Shown here: positions 35,516-46,689 of the stretch, in pieces | How the letters are laid out: each line of letters begins with the position of its first letter | How positions within the stretch are numbered: the first letter of the stretch is position 1 | Program-made: the position numbers and the translations under genes | Assembly: GCA_029817715.1 (NCBI GenBank) | Contig: JARUPY010000607.1 | Coordinates: 6,696,001 to 6,760,000 of the forward strand | Direction: 5' to 3' | Origin: Melastoma dodecandrum | Taxonomy: Eukaryota; Streptophyta; Magnoliopsida; Myrtales; Melastomataceae | DNA: 64,000 bases | Notes under the pieces: model-generated | Databases searched by the model: none | Seen by the model: the letters and a program-made list of their open reading frames with translations, nothing else | Told to the model about the DNA's origin: nothing

Positions 35516-36460
35516 AGTTACGTATAGGGTTACGACCCACACCTACATGAATTTTTGTCTAGGTGAGAGTTCTTCCTTCACATATTCGTCACGCCCACTC
35601 CGTGCGCGAACCTAATGTATTGGAAGGGGTCTGACAGTTGCTGTAAAACCATGCTCGCCATTACCCCTGAGTTTTCTAGGAAGCGGAAAGCGTGCCGGGC
35701 AAGGAGGGCAAACAAAAGAAAGGAAAAGGATGAGAAAAGGGTGAAAAGAGTCAAAACGAACTCCCAGCTTGAATTACCACTAAGTGAAGGAAATATGAGC
35801 TTTAACACAGTGAGCAACGTATTCATTGTAAAGAGTGGATCTCCCTCGGCCAACCAAATTAATTGCAACGTCCTCACATTGCTAGAGGAATTAGCCAAGA
35901 AAGCCACGAGTAAGGTACTCTTGCCCTAGTTTCCCGAGCACGATATTATGGTAGTTAGAAGCTTCCCATCAGTATTGTTACGGGAACCACCGACATCGCT
36001 TAGAAAACATATGCATCTCTTACACATCCGTGCGACTTTTAACAATATCGTGGTAAACCACGTCCTTGTCGATAACAACGCAACCGTTTACGTACTACGA
36101 CTTGAGGTATACAAGTGATTGGGTGACAAATTTAGAAAAAATAGGCATAAGCTTCCATGGCTTTAATGGCTTGATATCCCCTTGCTTTGGGGTGTTTGAG
36201 AGTGGGGTCGTCCTACGAAACAAGAACAACCTTCTTCAACATAGATCCATCATGAGACGAAGCATCCGGCTGCAGACCTGGATCTTCGTCTGAGGGAACG
36301 TACCGGGTGCTATGTGTAACCTTTGAATAGCTCACATAGCCCAAGTGGTTTCTAGTAGGGAGCATTTCGTCAAGAAGAAACGCCGTTAATCAAGTCTTTT
36401 TGTATATTAACTTTCAAACAAACCTATGTAATGATGGATCTTTATGAAAATCAATGTACG
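35516..36460 (+). pseudogene. Gypsy gag-protease continuation (3' of the SIRE insertion)
   Basis: Resumes the plus-strand Gypsy reading broken at 22421. A segment like GVTTHTYMNF (about 35530) matches YNPHKMEF of the minus element (46200). REPPTSLRKHMHLLHIRATFNN...HVLVDNNATV (about 35990-36090) matches the protease region at 45379-45819. After about 36300 no reverse transcriptase or integrase is found, so the pol part is deleted. Numerous stops. Confidence 0.75.
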
Positions 36461-36660
36461 TTTTAAGTCCCTTCGCCTGTCCACCTAGACTTTTGGACCG
36501 TCGTCAATTTTCAAGCGCAGCAACATGTCTTTTGGATCTTAGCCGTCTTGTCGGTTTCTGGGTTATAAAGCCTAGTAGGGGTCGAGGTTTCTCGCTCATG
36601 GGATCAGAAACCGTTCTTTTCCCCTGTTTTTTCGAAACCCTAGTTTCCTAATAACATCAA
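36461..36660. other. Short spacer before the plant-mobile-domain remnant
   Basis: No gene. It could be the 5' untranslated part of the following remnant. Confidence 0.35.
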
Positions 36661-37420
36661 TGGCCTCCAACACTTCAACCCGGGCAAGTCCTATTACCCC
36701 AGCCAATGAGTAGGGCGACGGAGCCGTTTTCCAGCGGGTGTATGTGGAAACTTTGAAGTTTCATGTCTTCCCTAATCATGACATGGAGTCGGACTACGGT
36801 CTTCCGATGTCGGACTAGCAGACCCTAGGTCCGTTCGTTCCTGCTGCCAAGTTTCCACTCCTCTAGGAGGTGGAAAAATCATTCATTTTTACTAGTAGGT
36901 TACCCGCAATCTTTGCTCCTGGTGATTTCAAGTCGTTAGGATGGAGTCCGTCAGTGCAAGCGAACCTCCGATGCTTTCTATCTCCAACGAGTGCGGCGCA
37001 CGACCTTTGGGTATCCAAGTGGATGGTCAAGAAGCATGATGTGTGAGACGTGATTGGGATCAAGGTCCTAATCAACATCTCACGCTCCTTGGTCGACCCA
37101 ACTTGCCGGTGTGTGTCGGATTCCTGTTGTTCTGAGATCCCGTTGTCAACTGTTTCTACCTCTCCAGAGGACCAATGTCGATCACCTTGGAAGATATTTG
37201 CTTCTTGGCTGGCTGTCATCTTTCCAGAGCCCCCCTCTGATTTGACCACGAGTGCTCCGACTTGAAGTTTAACCCTTTAGGATGCATTGGGGCAGTGATT
37301 GAGAGGCACATGTCTCTGCCTGACGCCGAATGGGGACTCCGTGAGGAGTTTGAGTTCTACTTGGAGTGGCTATCCAATTATATCTTCTGCAACCAAGGAA
37401 AACGTCCTGGTCGATTCATG
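36661..37420 (+). pseudogene. Plant mobile domain (aminotransferase-like) remnant
   Basis: Starts with ATG and MASNTSTRASPITPANE, then a stop. In three frames it gives the usual order of a plant mobile domain: a Trp-containing early segment (LWVSKWMVKK), FYLSRGPMSITLEDICFLAG (about 37155-37210) and EFEFYLEWLSNYIFCN (about 37345-37395). At least two stops and several frame changes; the 3' end is lost where the minus-strand Gypsy sequence starts at about 37420. The domain is known both in plant genes (MAIN/MAIL) and within Gypsy and MULE elements; here it is most likely transposon cargo. Confidence 0.6.
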
Positions 37421-37656
37421 GTTGGGGTGGCTACCAGCCTCGTACTCTCCTACGTTGATGGTGACTTTGCCGTCTAGGCGACAAGCCAACCTAGTTTTGG
37501 CATCCCAGGGCGTTTTGATAAAGATCCCTATGCCAACTTCGAATCTGTTAGACGACCCGTCAAACCAAATGGACCAGTGTCCATGTGGGTTATCTTCCTC
37601 ATATGTGGGTGATGAATTCAACCAAGGCATGACCGTTAACTGAAGTCTGAGGCTTG
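37420..37656 (-). pseudogene. Second RNase H domain of the minus-strand Gypsy element, truncated
   Basis: Reads WSIWFDGSSN...GIGIFIKTP, the start of an extra RNase H after the normal one, a mark of the Tat lineage of plant Gypsy elements. It breaks off at about 37420 after VGEYEA, where plant-mobile-domain sequence on the other strand begins. Integrase and 3' LTR are missing. Confidence 0.7.
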
Positions 37657-40600
37657 TGGTATGGACTATAGGTAGAGATCACTAAACTCCATTTGCCAAT
37701 CCTTCCTTTAAGTAGGGAGTTTTCTAAGAATACCTTGGTCACATATGTCTTAGAGACGACATATACATCGTTGGACCTAATGTAGTGTTCGAGTTTAATC
37801 ACTGAGTAATAAACAGCCAGGCATATCTTCTCGGTTGAGGTGTACCACTGCTTTGTCTCTGTAAGGAGCCAAGACAAGTAATAAACAGCTCTTTCGGCAC
37901 CGCTTTGCTCTTGTGCCAACATAGACCCGATAATAGACTCTGATGCAGCCACATAAAGGTTGTATGGCGCCTTCGTATCCGGTGGCGCTACCATAGGAAG
38001 ATTTATCATATAGTTCTTTATTTCCTAGAAAGTTCGCTCATGTTGTGATGTCCAGGTTATCCGTCCCTTCTCCTTTCCTTCAGGATTGTTGAGAAACAAT
38101 TGGTTTTAGATGCCATGTTGCCTACGAAGCGACGTATATAGTTGATCCTTTTGAGGATGGCCTGGAGTTCCTCCTTGCTCCTGGGAGCAGGTAAGTCTCG
38201 GATAGCGCGAGTTTTAAGGAAGTTAACTTCAATCCCTCGTTGGTGTACTAGGAATCCAAGAAACTGCCTCTTTTGGACTCCAAAAGTGCATTTTAGGGGG
38301 TTGAGCTTTATGTTATGCGTTCACATCTTTTAAAATGCTTCGCTTAGATGAGCATGATGGTCCTGACTGTGCTTGGACTTTACCACCACGTCGTCGAATG
38401 TACACCTCCACCGTCTTCCGTATCAAAAGGCCAAAGATGAGGTTCATCGCTCTTTAATAAGTGGCTCCGCCATTCTTCAATCGAAAGGGCATGACGACCC
38501 ATTCAAATATCTCGATGGGACACCTAAATATTGTCTTATGCACATCCTCTTCGACGATGAAAATTTGGTTGTATCCGGAATATCCGTCCATGAAGGGCAA
38601 TAATTCATGCCCTATCGATTTGTCAATAAGGTCGTCGGCAATGGGCATTGGGTATTCGTCGTTATGTGTCGCTTTGTTCAAATCACGAAAATCTATGCAT
38701 ACCCTATTCTTCCCATTTTTTAAACGACATGACCTATGCTAGAGATCCAGTCTACGTACCCGTTCTTATATAACCGACTTTATACAACTTCTTAATTTCA
38801 TCGTAGATCAAGTTTCATCTGGGCTACTTCCCGTGACATCCTCCTTGAATTTGTTTCACAGGCTTAAAGTTATTGTATGTTGGGAGTCGATGTTCGACCA
38901 AGTTTCGGTCAAGGCCACGAATCTCTGTGTAATCCCAGGAGAAACAATATCTGTAGGTGAGAAGGACTTTGCTAACGTCGCCTGCCTCAGTTTCGCTTAG
39001 TAGTGAGCTAAGATAGGTGACACGTGGTATTTCAGTGGTTCCCAAGTTGATTTCATTTAACAGATCACAAGGGACAACAGAAGTATTAGGGCCTTCTTTA
39101 TTCACATGGTATGGACTATAGGCAGAGATCACTAAACCCCATTTTCCAATCCTTCCTGTAAGTAGGGAGTTTTCGAAGAATACCTTGGTCACATATGTCT
39201 TAGAGACGACGTATACATCGTTGAACCTAATGTAGTGTTCGAGTTTAATCACTGAGTAATAAACTGCCAGGCATATCTTCTCGGTTGGGGTGTACCGCTG
39301 CTTTGTCTCTGTAAGGAGCCAAGACAAGTAATAAACAGCTCTTTCTGCCCCGCCTTGCTCTTGTGCCAACATAGACCCGATAATAGACTCTGATGCAGCC
39401 GCATATAGGTTGTATGGCGCCTTCGTGGCGCTAGCATAGGAAGATTTGTCATATAGTTCTTTATTTCCTAGAAAGTTCGCTCATGTTGTGATGTCGAGGA
39501 TATCCGTCCCTTCTCCTTTCTTTCAGGATTGTTGAGAAACTATTGGTTTTAGATGCCATGTTGCCTACGAAGCGACGTATATAGTTGATCCTTCTAAGGA
39601 AGGCTTGGAGTTCCTCCTTGCTCTTGGGAGCAGGTAAGTCCTGAATAGTGCGAGTTTTAAGGAGGTCAACTTCAATCCCTCATTGGTGTGCTAGGAATCC
39701 AAGAAACTGCCTCTTTTGGACTCCAAAAGTGCATTTTAGGGGGGTTGAGCTTTATGTTATGCGTTCACATCTTTTAAAATGCTTCGCTTAGATGAGCATG
39801 ATGGTCCTGACTGTGCTTGGACTTTACCACCACGTCGTCGAATGTACACCTCCACCGTCTTCCCTATCAAAGGGCCAAAGATGAGGTTCATCACTCTTTA
39901 ATAAGTGGCTCCGACATTCTTCAATCCAAAGGGCATGACGATCCATTCGAATATCTCGATGGGACACCTAAATGTTGTCTTATGCACATCCTCTTCGACG
40001 ATGAAAATTTGGTTGTATCCGGAATTTCCGTCCATGAGGGCAATAATTCATGCCCCATCGATTTGTCAATAAGGTCGTCGGCAATGGGCATTGGGTATTT
40101 GTCTTTATGTGTCGCTTTGTTCAAATCACGAAAATCTATGCAAACCCTATTCTTGCCATTTTTTTAACGACATGAACTATGCTAGAGATCCAGTCCACGT
40201 ACCCGTTCTTATATAACCGACTTTATACAACTTTTTAATTTCATCGTAGATCAAGTTTCATCTGGGCTACTTCCTGTGACATCCTCCTTGGAGTTTGTTT
40301 CACAGGCTTAAAGTTATTGTATGTTGGGAGTCGATGTTCGACCAAGTTTCGATCAAGGCCACGCATCTCTGTGTAATCCCTGGAGAAATAATATTTGTAG
40401 GTGAGAAGGACTTTGCTAACGTCGCCTCCCTCAGTTTCGCTTAGTAGTGAGCTAAGATAGGTGACATGTGGCGTTTCAGTGGTTCCCAAGTTAATTTCAT
40501 TTAAAAGATCAGATGGGACAACAGAAGTATTAGGGACTTCTTTATTCACATGGTATGGACTATAGGCAGAGATCACTAAACTCCATTTGCAAATCCTTCC

Positions 40601-43600
40601 TGTAAGAGGGAGTTTTCGAAGAATACCTTGGTCACATATGTCTTAGAGGCGACATATACATCGTTGGACCTAATGTAGTGTTCGGGTTTAATCACTGAGT
40701 AATAAACAGCCAGGCATATTTTCTCGGTTGGGGTGTACCACTGCTTTGTTTCTCTGTAAGGAGCCAAGACAAGTAATAAACAGCTCTTTCGGCCCCGCCT
40801 TGCTCTTGTGCCAACATAGACCCGATAATAGACTTTGATGCAGCCACATAAAGGTTGTATGGAACCTTCGTATCCGGTGGCACTAGCATAGGAAGATTTG
40901 TCATATAGTTCTTTATTTCCTAGAAAGTTCGCTCATGTTGTGATGTCGAGGTTATCAGTCCCTTCTCATTTCTTTCAGGATTGTTGAGAAACTATTGGTT
41001 TTAGATGCCATGTTGCCTACGAAGCGACATATATAGTTGATCCTTCTGAGGAAGGCCTAGAGTTCCTCCATGCTCCTGGGAGCAGGTAAGTCCCGGATAG
41101 CGCGAGTTTTAAGGAAGTCAACTTCAATCCCTCGTTGGTGTACTAGGACTCCAAGAAACTGCCTCTTTTGGACTCCAAAAGTGCATTTTAGGGGGTTGAG
41201 CTTTATGTTATGCGTTCACATCTTTTAAAATGCTTCGCTTAGATGAGCATGATGGTCCTGACTGTGCTTGGACTTTACCACCACGTCGTCGAATGTACAC
41301 CTCCACCGTCTTCCCTATCAAAGGGCCAAAGATGAGGTTCATCGCTCTTTAATAAGTGGCTCCGACATTCTTCAATCCAAAGGGCATGACGATCCATTCG
41401 AATATCTCGATGGGACACCTAAATGTTGTCTTATGCACATCCTCTTCGACGATGAAAATTTGGTTGTATCCGGAATTTCCGTCCATGAGGGCAATAATTC
41501 ATGCCCCATCGATTTGTCAATAAGGTCGTCGGCAATGGGCATTGGGTATTTGTCTTTATGTGTCGCTTTGTTCAAATCACGAAAATCTATGCAAACCCTA
41601 TTCTTGCCATTTTTTTAACGACATGAACTATGCTAGAGATCCAGTCCACGTACCCGTTCTTATATAACCGACTTTATACAACTTTTTAATTTCATCGTAG
41701 ATCAAGTTTCATCTGGGCTACTTCCTGTGACATCCTCCTTGGAGTTTGTTTCACAGGCTTAAAGTTATTGTATGTTGGGAGTCGATGTTTGACCAAGTTT
41801 CGATCAAGGCCACGCATCTCTGTGTAATCCCAAGAGAAACAATATCTGTAGGTGAGAAGGACTTTGCTAACGTCGCCTGCCTCAGTTTCGCTTAGTAGTG
41901 AGCTAAGGTAGGTGACACGTAGTGTTTCAATGGTTCCCAAGTTGATTTCGCTTAACAGATCACATAGAACAACAGAAGTATTAGGGACTTTTTCATTCAC
42001 ATGGTATGGACTATAGGCAGAGATCACTAAACTCCATTTGCCAATCCTTCCTGTAAGTAGGGAGTTTTCGAAGAATACCTTGGTCACATATGTCTTAGAG
42101 ACGACATATACATTGTTGGACCTAATGTAGTGTTCGAGTTTAATCACTGAGTAATAAATCGCCAGGCATATCTTCTCGGTTGGGGTGTACCCCTGCTTTG
42201 TCTTTGTAAGGAGCCAAGACAAGTAATAAACAGCTCTTTCAGCCCCGCCTTGCTCTTGTGCCAACATAGACCCGATAATAGACTCTGATGCAGCCGCATA
42301 AAGGTTGTATGGCGCCTTCGTGGCGCTAGCATAGGAAGATTTGTCATATAGTTCTTTATTTCCTAGAATGTTCGCTCATGTTGGATGTCCACGTTATCCA
42401 TCCCTTCTCATTTCTTTCAGGATTGTTGAGAAACTACTGGTTTTAGATGCCATGTTGCCTACGAAGCGACGTATATAGTTGATCCTTCTGAGGAAGGCTT
42501 GGAGTTCCTCCTTGCTCCTGGGAGCAGGTAAGTCCCGGATAGCGCCAGTTTTAAGGAGGTCAACTTTAATCCCTCGTTGGTATACAAGGACTCCAAGAAA
42601 CTGCCTCTTTTGGACTCCAAAAGTGCATTTTAGGGGGTTGAGCTTTATGTTATGCGTTCACATCTTTTAAAATGCTTCGCTTAGATGAGCATGATGGTCC
42701 TGACTGTGCTTGGACTTTACCACCACGTCGTCGAATGTACACCTCCACCGTCTTCCCTATCAAAGGGCCAAAGATGAGGTTCATCGCTCTTTAATAAGTG
42801 GCTCCGACATTCTTCAATCCAAAGGGCATGACGATCCATTCGAATATCTCGATGGGACACCTAAATGTTGTCTTATGCACATCCTCTTCGACGATGAAAA
42901 TTTGGTTGTATCCGGAATTTCCGTCCATGAGGGCAATAATTCATGCCCCATCGATTTGTCAATAAGGTCGTCGGCAATGGGCATTGGGTATTTGTCTTTA
43001 TGTGTCGCTTTGTTCAAATCACGAAAATCTATGCAAACCCTATTCTTGCCATTTTTTTAACGACATGAACTATGCTAGAGATCCAGTCCACGTACCCGTT
43101 CTTATATAACCGACTTTATACAACTTTTTAATTTCATCGTAGATCAAGTTTCATCTGGGCTACTTCCTGTGACATCCTCCTTGGAGTTTGTTTCACAGGC
43201 TTAAAGTTATTGTATGTTGGGAGTCGATGTTCGACCAAGTTTCGATCAAGGCCACGCATCTCTGTGTAATCCCTGGAGAAATAATATTTGTAGGTGAGAA
43301 GGACTTTGCTAACGTCGCCTCCCTCAGTTTCGCTTAGTAGTGAGCTAAGATAGGTGACATGTGGCGTTTCAGTGGTTCCCAAGTTAATTTCATTTAAAAG
43401 ATCAGATGGGACAACAGAAGTATTAGGGACTTCTTTATTCACATGGTATGGACTATAGGCAGAGATCACTAAACTCCATTTGCCAATCCTTCCTGTAAGT
43501 AGGGAGTTTTCGAAGAATACCTTGGTCACATATGTCTTAGAGACGACATATACATTGTTGGACCTAATGTAGTGTTCGAGTTTAATCACTGAGTAATAAA

Positions 43601-44889
43601 TCGCCAGGCATATCTTCTCGGTTGGGGTGTACCCCTGCTTTGTCTTTGTAAGGAGCCAAGACAAGTAATAAACAGCTCTTTCAGCCCCGCCTTGCTCTTG
43701 TGCCAACATAGACCCGATAATAGACTCTGATGCAGCCGCATAAAGGTTGTATGGCGCCTTCGTATCCGGTGGCGCTAGCGTAAGAAGATTTGTCATATAG
43801 TTATTTATTTCCTAGAAAGTTCGCTCATGTTATGATGTCCACGTTATCCATCCCTTCTCATTTCTTTCAGGATTGTTGAGAAACTACTGGTTTTAGATGC
43901 CATGTTGCCTACGAAGCGACGTATATAGTTGATCCTTCTGAGGAAGGCTTGGAGTTCCTCCTTGCTCCTGGGAGCAGGTAAGTCCCGGATAGGGCGAGTT
44001 TTAAGGAGGTCAACTTCAATCCCTCATTGGTGTGCTAGGAATCCAAGAAACTGCCTCTTTTGGACTCCAAATGTGCATTTTAGGGGGTTGAGCTTTATGT
44101 TATGCGTTCACATCTTTTAAAATGCTTCCCTTAGTTGAGCATGATGGTCCTGACTTTGCTTGGACTTTACCACCACGTCGTCGATGTACACCTCCACCGT
44201 CTTCCCTATCAAAGGGCCAAAGATGAGGTTCATCGCTCTTTAATAAGTGGCTCCGACATTCTTCAATCCAAAGGGCATGACGACCCATTCGAATATCTCG
44301 ATGGGACACCAAAATGTTGTCTTTTGCACATCCTCTTCGACGATGAAAATTTGGTTGTATCCGGAATATCCGTCCATGAAGGGCAATAATTCATGCCCTA
44401 TCGATTTGTCAATAAGGTCGTCGGCAATGGGCATTGGGTATTCGTCTTTATGTGACGCTTTGTTCAAATCACGAAAATCTATGCATACCCTATTCTTGCC
44501 ATTTTTTAACGACATAAACTATGCTAGAGATCCAGTCCACGTACCCGTTCTTATGTAACCGACTTTATACAACTTCTTAATTCATCGTAGATCAAGTTTC
44601 ATCTGGGCTACTTCCCGTGACATCCTCCTTGGAGTTTGTTTCACAGGCTTAAAGTTATTGTATGTTGGGAGGCGATGTTCGACCAAGTTTCAGTCAAGGC
44701 CACGCATCTCTGTGTAATCCGAGGAGAAACAATATTTGTAGGTGAGAAGGACTTTGCTAACTTCGCCTGCCTCAGTTTCGCTTAGTAGTGAGCTAAGATA
44801 GGTGACACGTGGTGTTTCAGTGGTTCCCAAGTTGATTTCATTTAACAGAACACTTGGGACAACAAAAGTATTAGGGACTTCTTTATTCA
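37657..44889 (-). repeat. Five-copy tandem array of a Gypsy reverse transcriptase/RNase H segment
   Basis: Units start at 37657, 39107, 40551, 42002 and 43444 (periods 1450, 1444, 1451, 1442, last unit 1446 bp). Each holds, on the minus strand, the pre-RT region, a full RT core (DFRDLNKA, FMDGYSG, the YIDD box) and the first RNase H (ERAVYYLSWLL...KICLAVYYSVIKLEHYI). Reading numbers from left, unit 5 (most upstream in the element) keeps the YIDD box; units 1-4 carry the same extra base inside it. Units 2-4 also share a one-base loss in the FMDGYSG codons. Inner units are nearly identical over long stretches. None is coding-competent across its whole length. This is one amplified pol segment, not five elements: there are no LTRs or gag between the units. 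Confidence 0.95.
43444..44889 (-). pseudogene. Array unit 5: least-altered reverse transcriptase copy
   Basis: The unit joined to the element's own protease side (44890 onward). RT core frame 44240-44515 reads CIDFRDLNKASHKDEYPMP, FMDGYSGYNQIF and FEWVVMPFGLKN without interruption. The catalytic YIDD box is intact at about 44175-44190. Frame breaks still occur before and after (about 44520-44690). It is the likely founder of the array. Confidence 0.8.
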
Positions 44890-46330
44890 TTGAATAAATA
44901 TTTGGCATGTCTTGGCATGCCAATGGAAACACATTATATCGTGCTTCATTTATTCTGCATGCCCTATAGCTACCTAATCTTTCTAGGACGTCCGATATTG
45001 GATCGAGTGTTTCACTTTCTATTGGACAAGGGCGGGTCGAGGAGTCTATCGAGCTCCAAATTCGTCTCCGTCTAGTGAACATCGCCATCGCCTTGAAACC
45101 GTGCTTCGCGCACATCTTTCTCAAGCGGGGAGAGGTCTTCTTCGACTTCCGTTTGTAATTCATTGCCCCATCCGATTGGAATAATTAGCTGCTGAGGTGC
45201 TGCTAAGGGCGGTCCATCATATGATACCAGAATTTCATAAATGCTTCGTCCAAAGGTCTGACATTTGGGTCTCCCAGTGCATGCCTTTGCTTTAGTGCCA
45301 TATCTTTGACTTTCTTTACTAACCCTGCACATACTTATGACACGTTAGCATTCTTGCTCACCTCCTCCGTGATAATCTCTAAACCGTGTTTTCCCCACAG
45401 CAGAAGTTCTTGGTGAAGAATGGAGGGTTTGGCACCGGCCTTTCGAGTAAGGTACTAAAAGAAGGCTTTATGTCAATGACAAAGAAAGTTGTCTTCTTTT
45501 CATGGGTGTCAATGCGCAGTCGGACGGACACCACACCAAGGCATGAGGAGGTAATCCCGTTAGATCCGCTGACACTTACGTCAGTCCTTTCCAGTTCAAC
45601 TATGTCATCCCCCAAACTCTTATATGCTTTAAGGGGAAGTACGTTGATGGTTGCTACGTTATCAGTAAGGACATGGTGCATCGCCACGTTATTGAACGTC
45701 GCCCGAATGTGTAGCGAGAACATATGTTTCCGGAGTGATGTAGGAGGCTCTTTCAGCCATCCGCTCGGGAAGTTCCGTGGTATTTCAGTAATGGTATTGT
45801 AATTGAAAGGGAACAACAAACTACCTTCTGTCTAGCTGTCTTCTTTTCTGGCAAACTCGGCGGGTAGGATGAGGACATTGCAACTAGTCCCATTCGCCTC
45901 GGGTGGAGTCCCAGACTGGACTAGGTTGTAGTCGCTCAACGTATTGAACGCAAGGTCACTATCGCTTGACTCCTTTGTTTTTGCGTATTAGAGGCTGCAA
46001 GTTTGGCGCGTTTTTCTACGGCGCGTTGCGCTCTTCTCTCTCTCTCCACCTGTTGGTTCTCTCAGTGGGTACCTGGAGTTGGGCTCCTGTACTCACCTTG
46101 TGCCATGTATCCGTTGCTGGGATGACAGGAACGCGGATGCAACGTGAGTGTTTGAGAGGTTGCAGGCGATTATCCACATGAACAAACTCCATCTTATGTG
46201 GGTTGTAACCCCTTCGGAAGCTCTCCACAAGAGGAGGTTCCAGAAGGTAGGTTGACTTGGAGTCGGGTAAATTACCAGTTGGTGGGTCGACCGTCTAGAC
46301 TTTGATCTTCCCTTTAGACTCCATGCCGGC
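44890..46330 (-). pseudogene. Gypsy protease and gag-pro linker
   Basis: The protease-containing frame is 45379-45819: EPPTSLRKHMFSLHIRATFNN, then HHVLTDNVATINVLPLKAYKSLG, where a retroviral-type Asp-protease motif is expected. The flanking segment 46016-46228 (RRGYNPHKMEFVHVDNRL...) is the linker. The region 44890-45330 leads into the array. Stops are present between the pieces. Confidence 0.75.
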
Positions 46331-46689
46331 CAACAGCAGGAAGTACTCGTTACAGCATCTGGGTGATGAGTACCTTATGCACTACTATAGGTTTCAACTT
46401 AACAAAGCATGTCAGTTGTTAGAAATTGGACTAACGAAGTCCCATCTCACATAGCATCCTTGTAGCCGTGGGGGCGATCTGGAGTATTGGACTGTTGTTC
46501 CGCATGTGTTTTTGCCTGTTGGGGTCCGAGGTGGTCAACAACGCGTCACTTGGGGAGTTTCTTAGTGCGAGGCTCTTTTTTAGTTTCTTCGCTTTCGCCC
46601 CAGTTCCTTGTCTCAGAAGGTCTCCTAGGGTGTAGAGTTCCTTTACTTTAGTTGTTGAAGTGCTTTTCAATCTTGATGTTTCTCCAGGC

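Noticed and set aside
37262..44389. Repeated plus-strand frames of 63-116 codons in the array as small genes
   Set aside because: They recur with the array period and are antisense to reverse transcriptase, which shows recognisable domains on the minus strand.
37657..44889. Five separate Gypsy insertions, or a satellite DNA
   Set aside because: No LTR, gag, integrase or target duplication between units, and each unit encodes the same internal pol part, so it is an internal amplification of one element.
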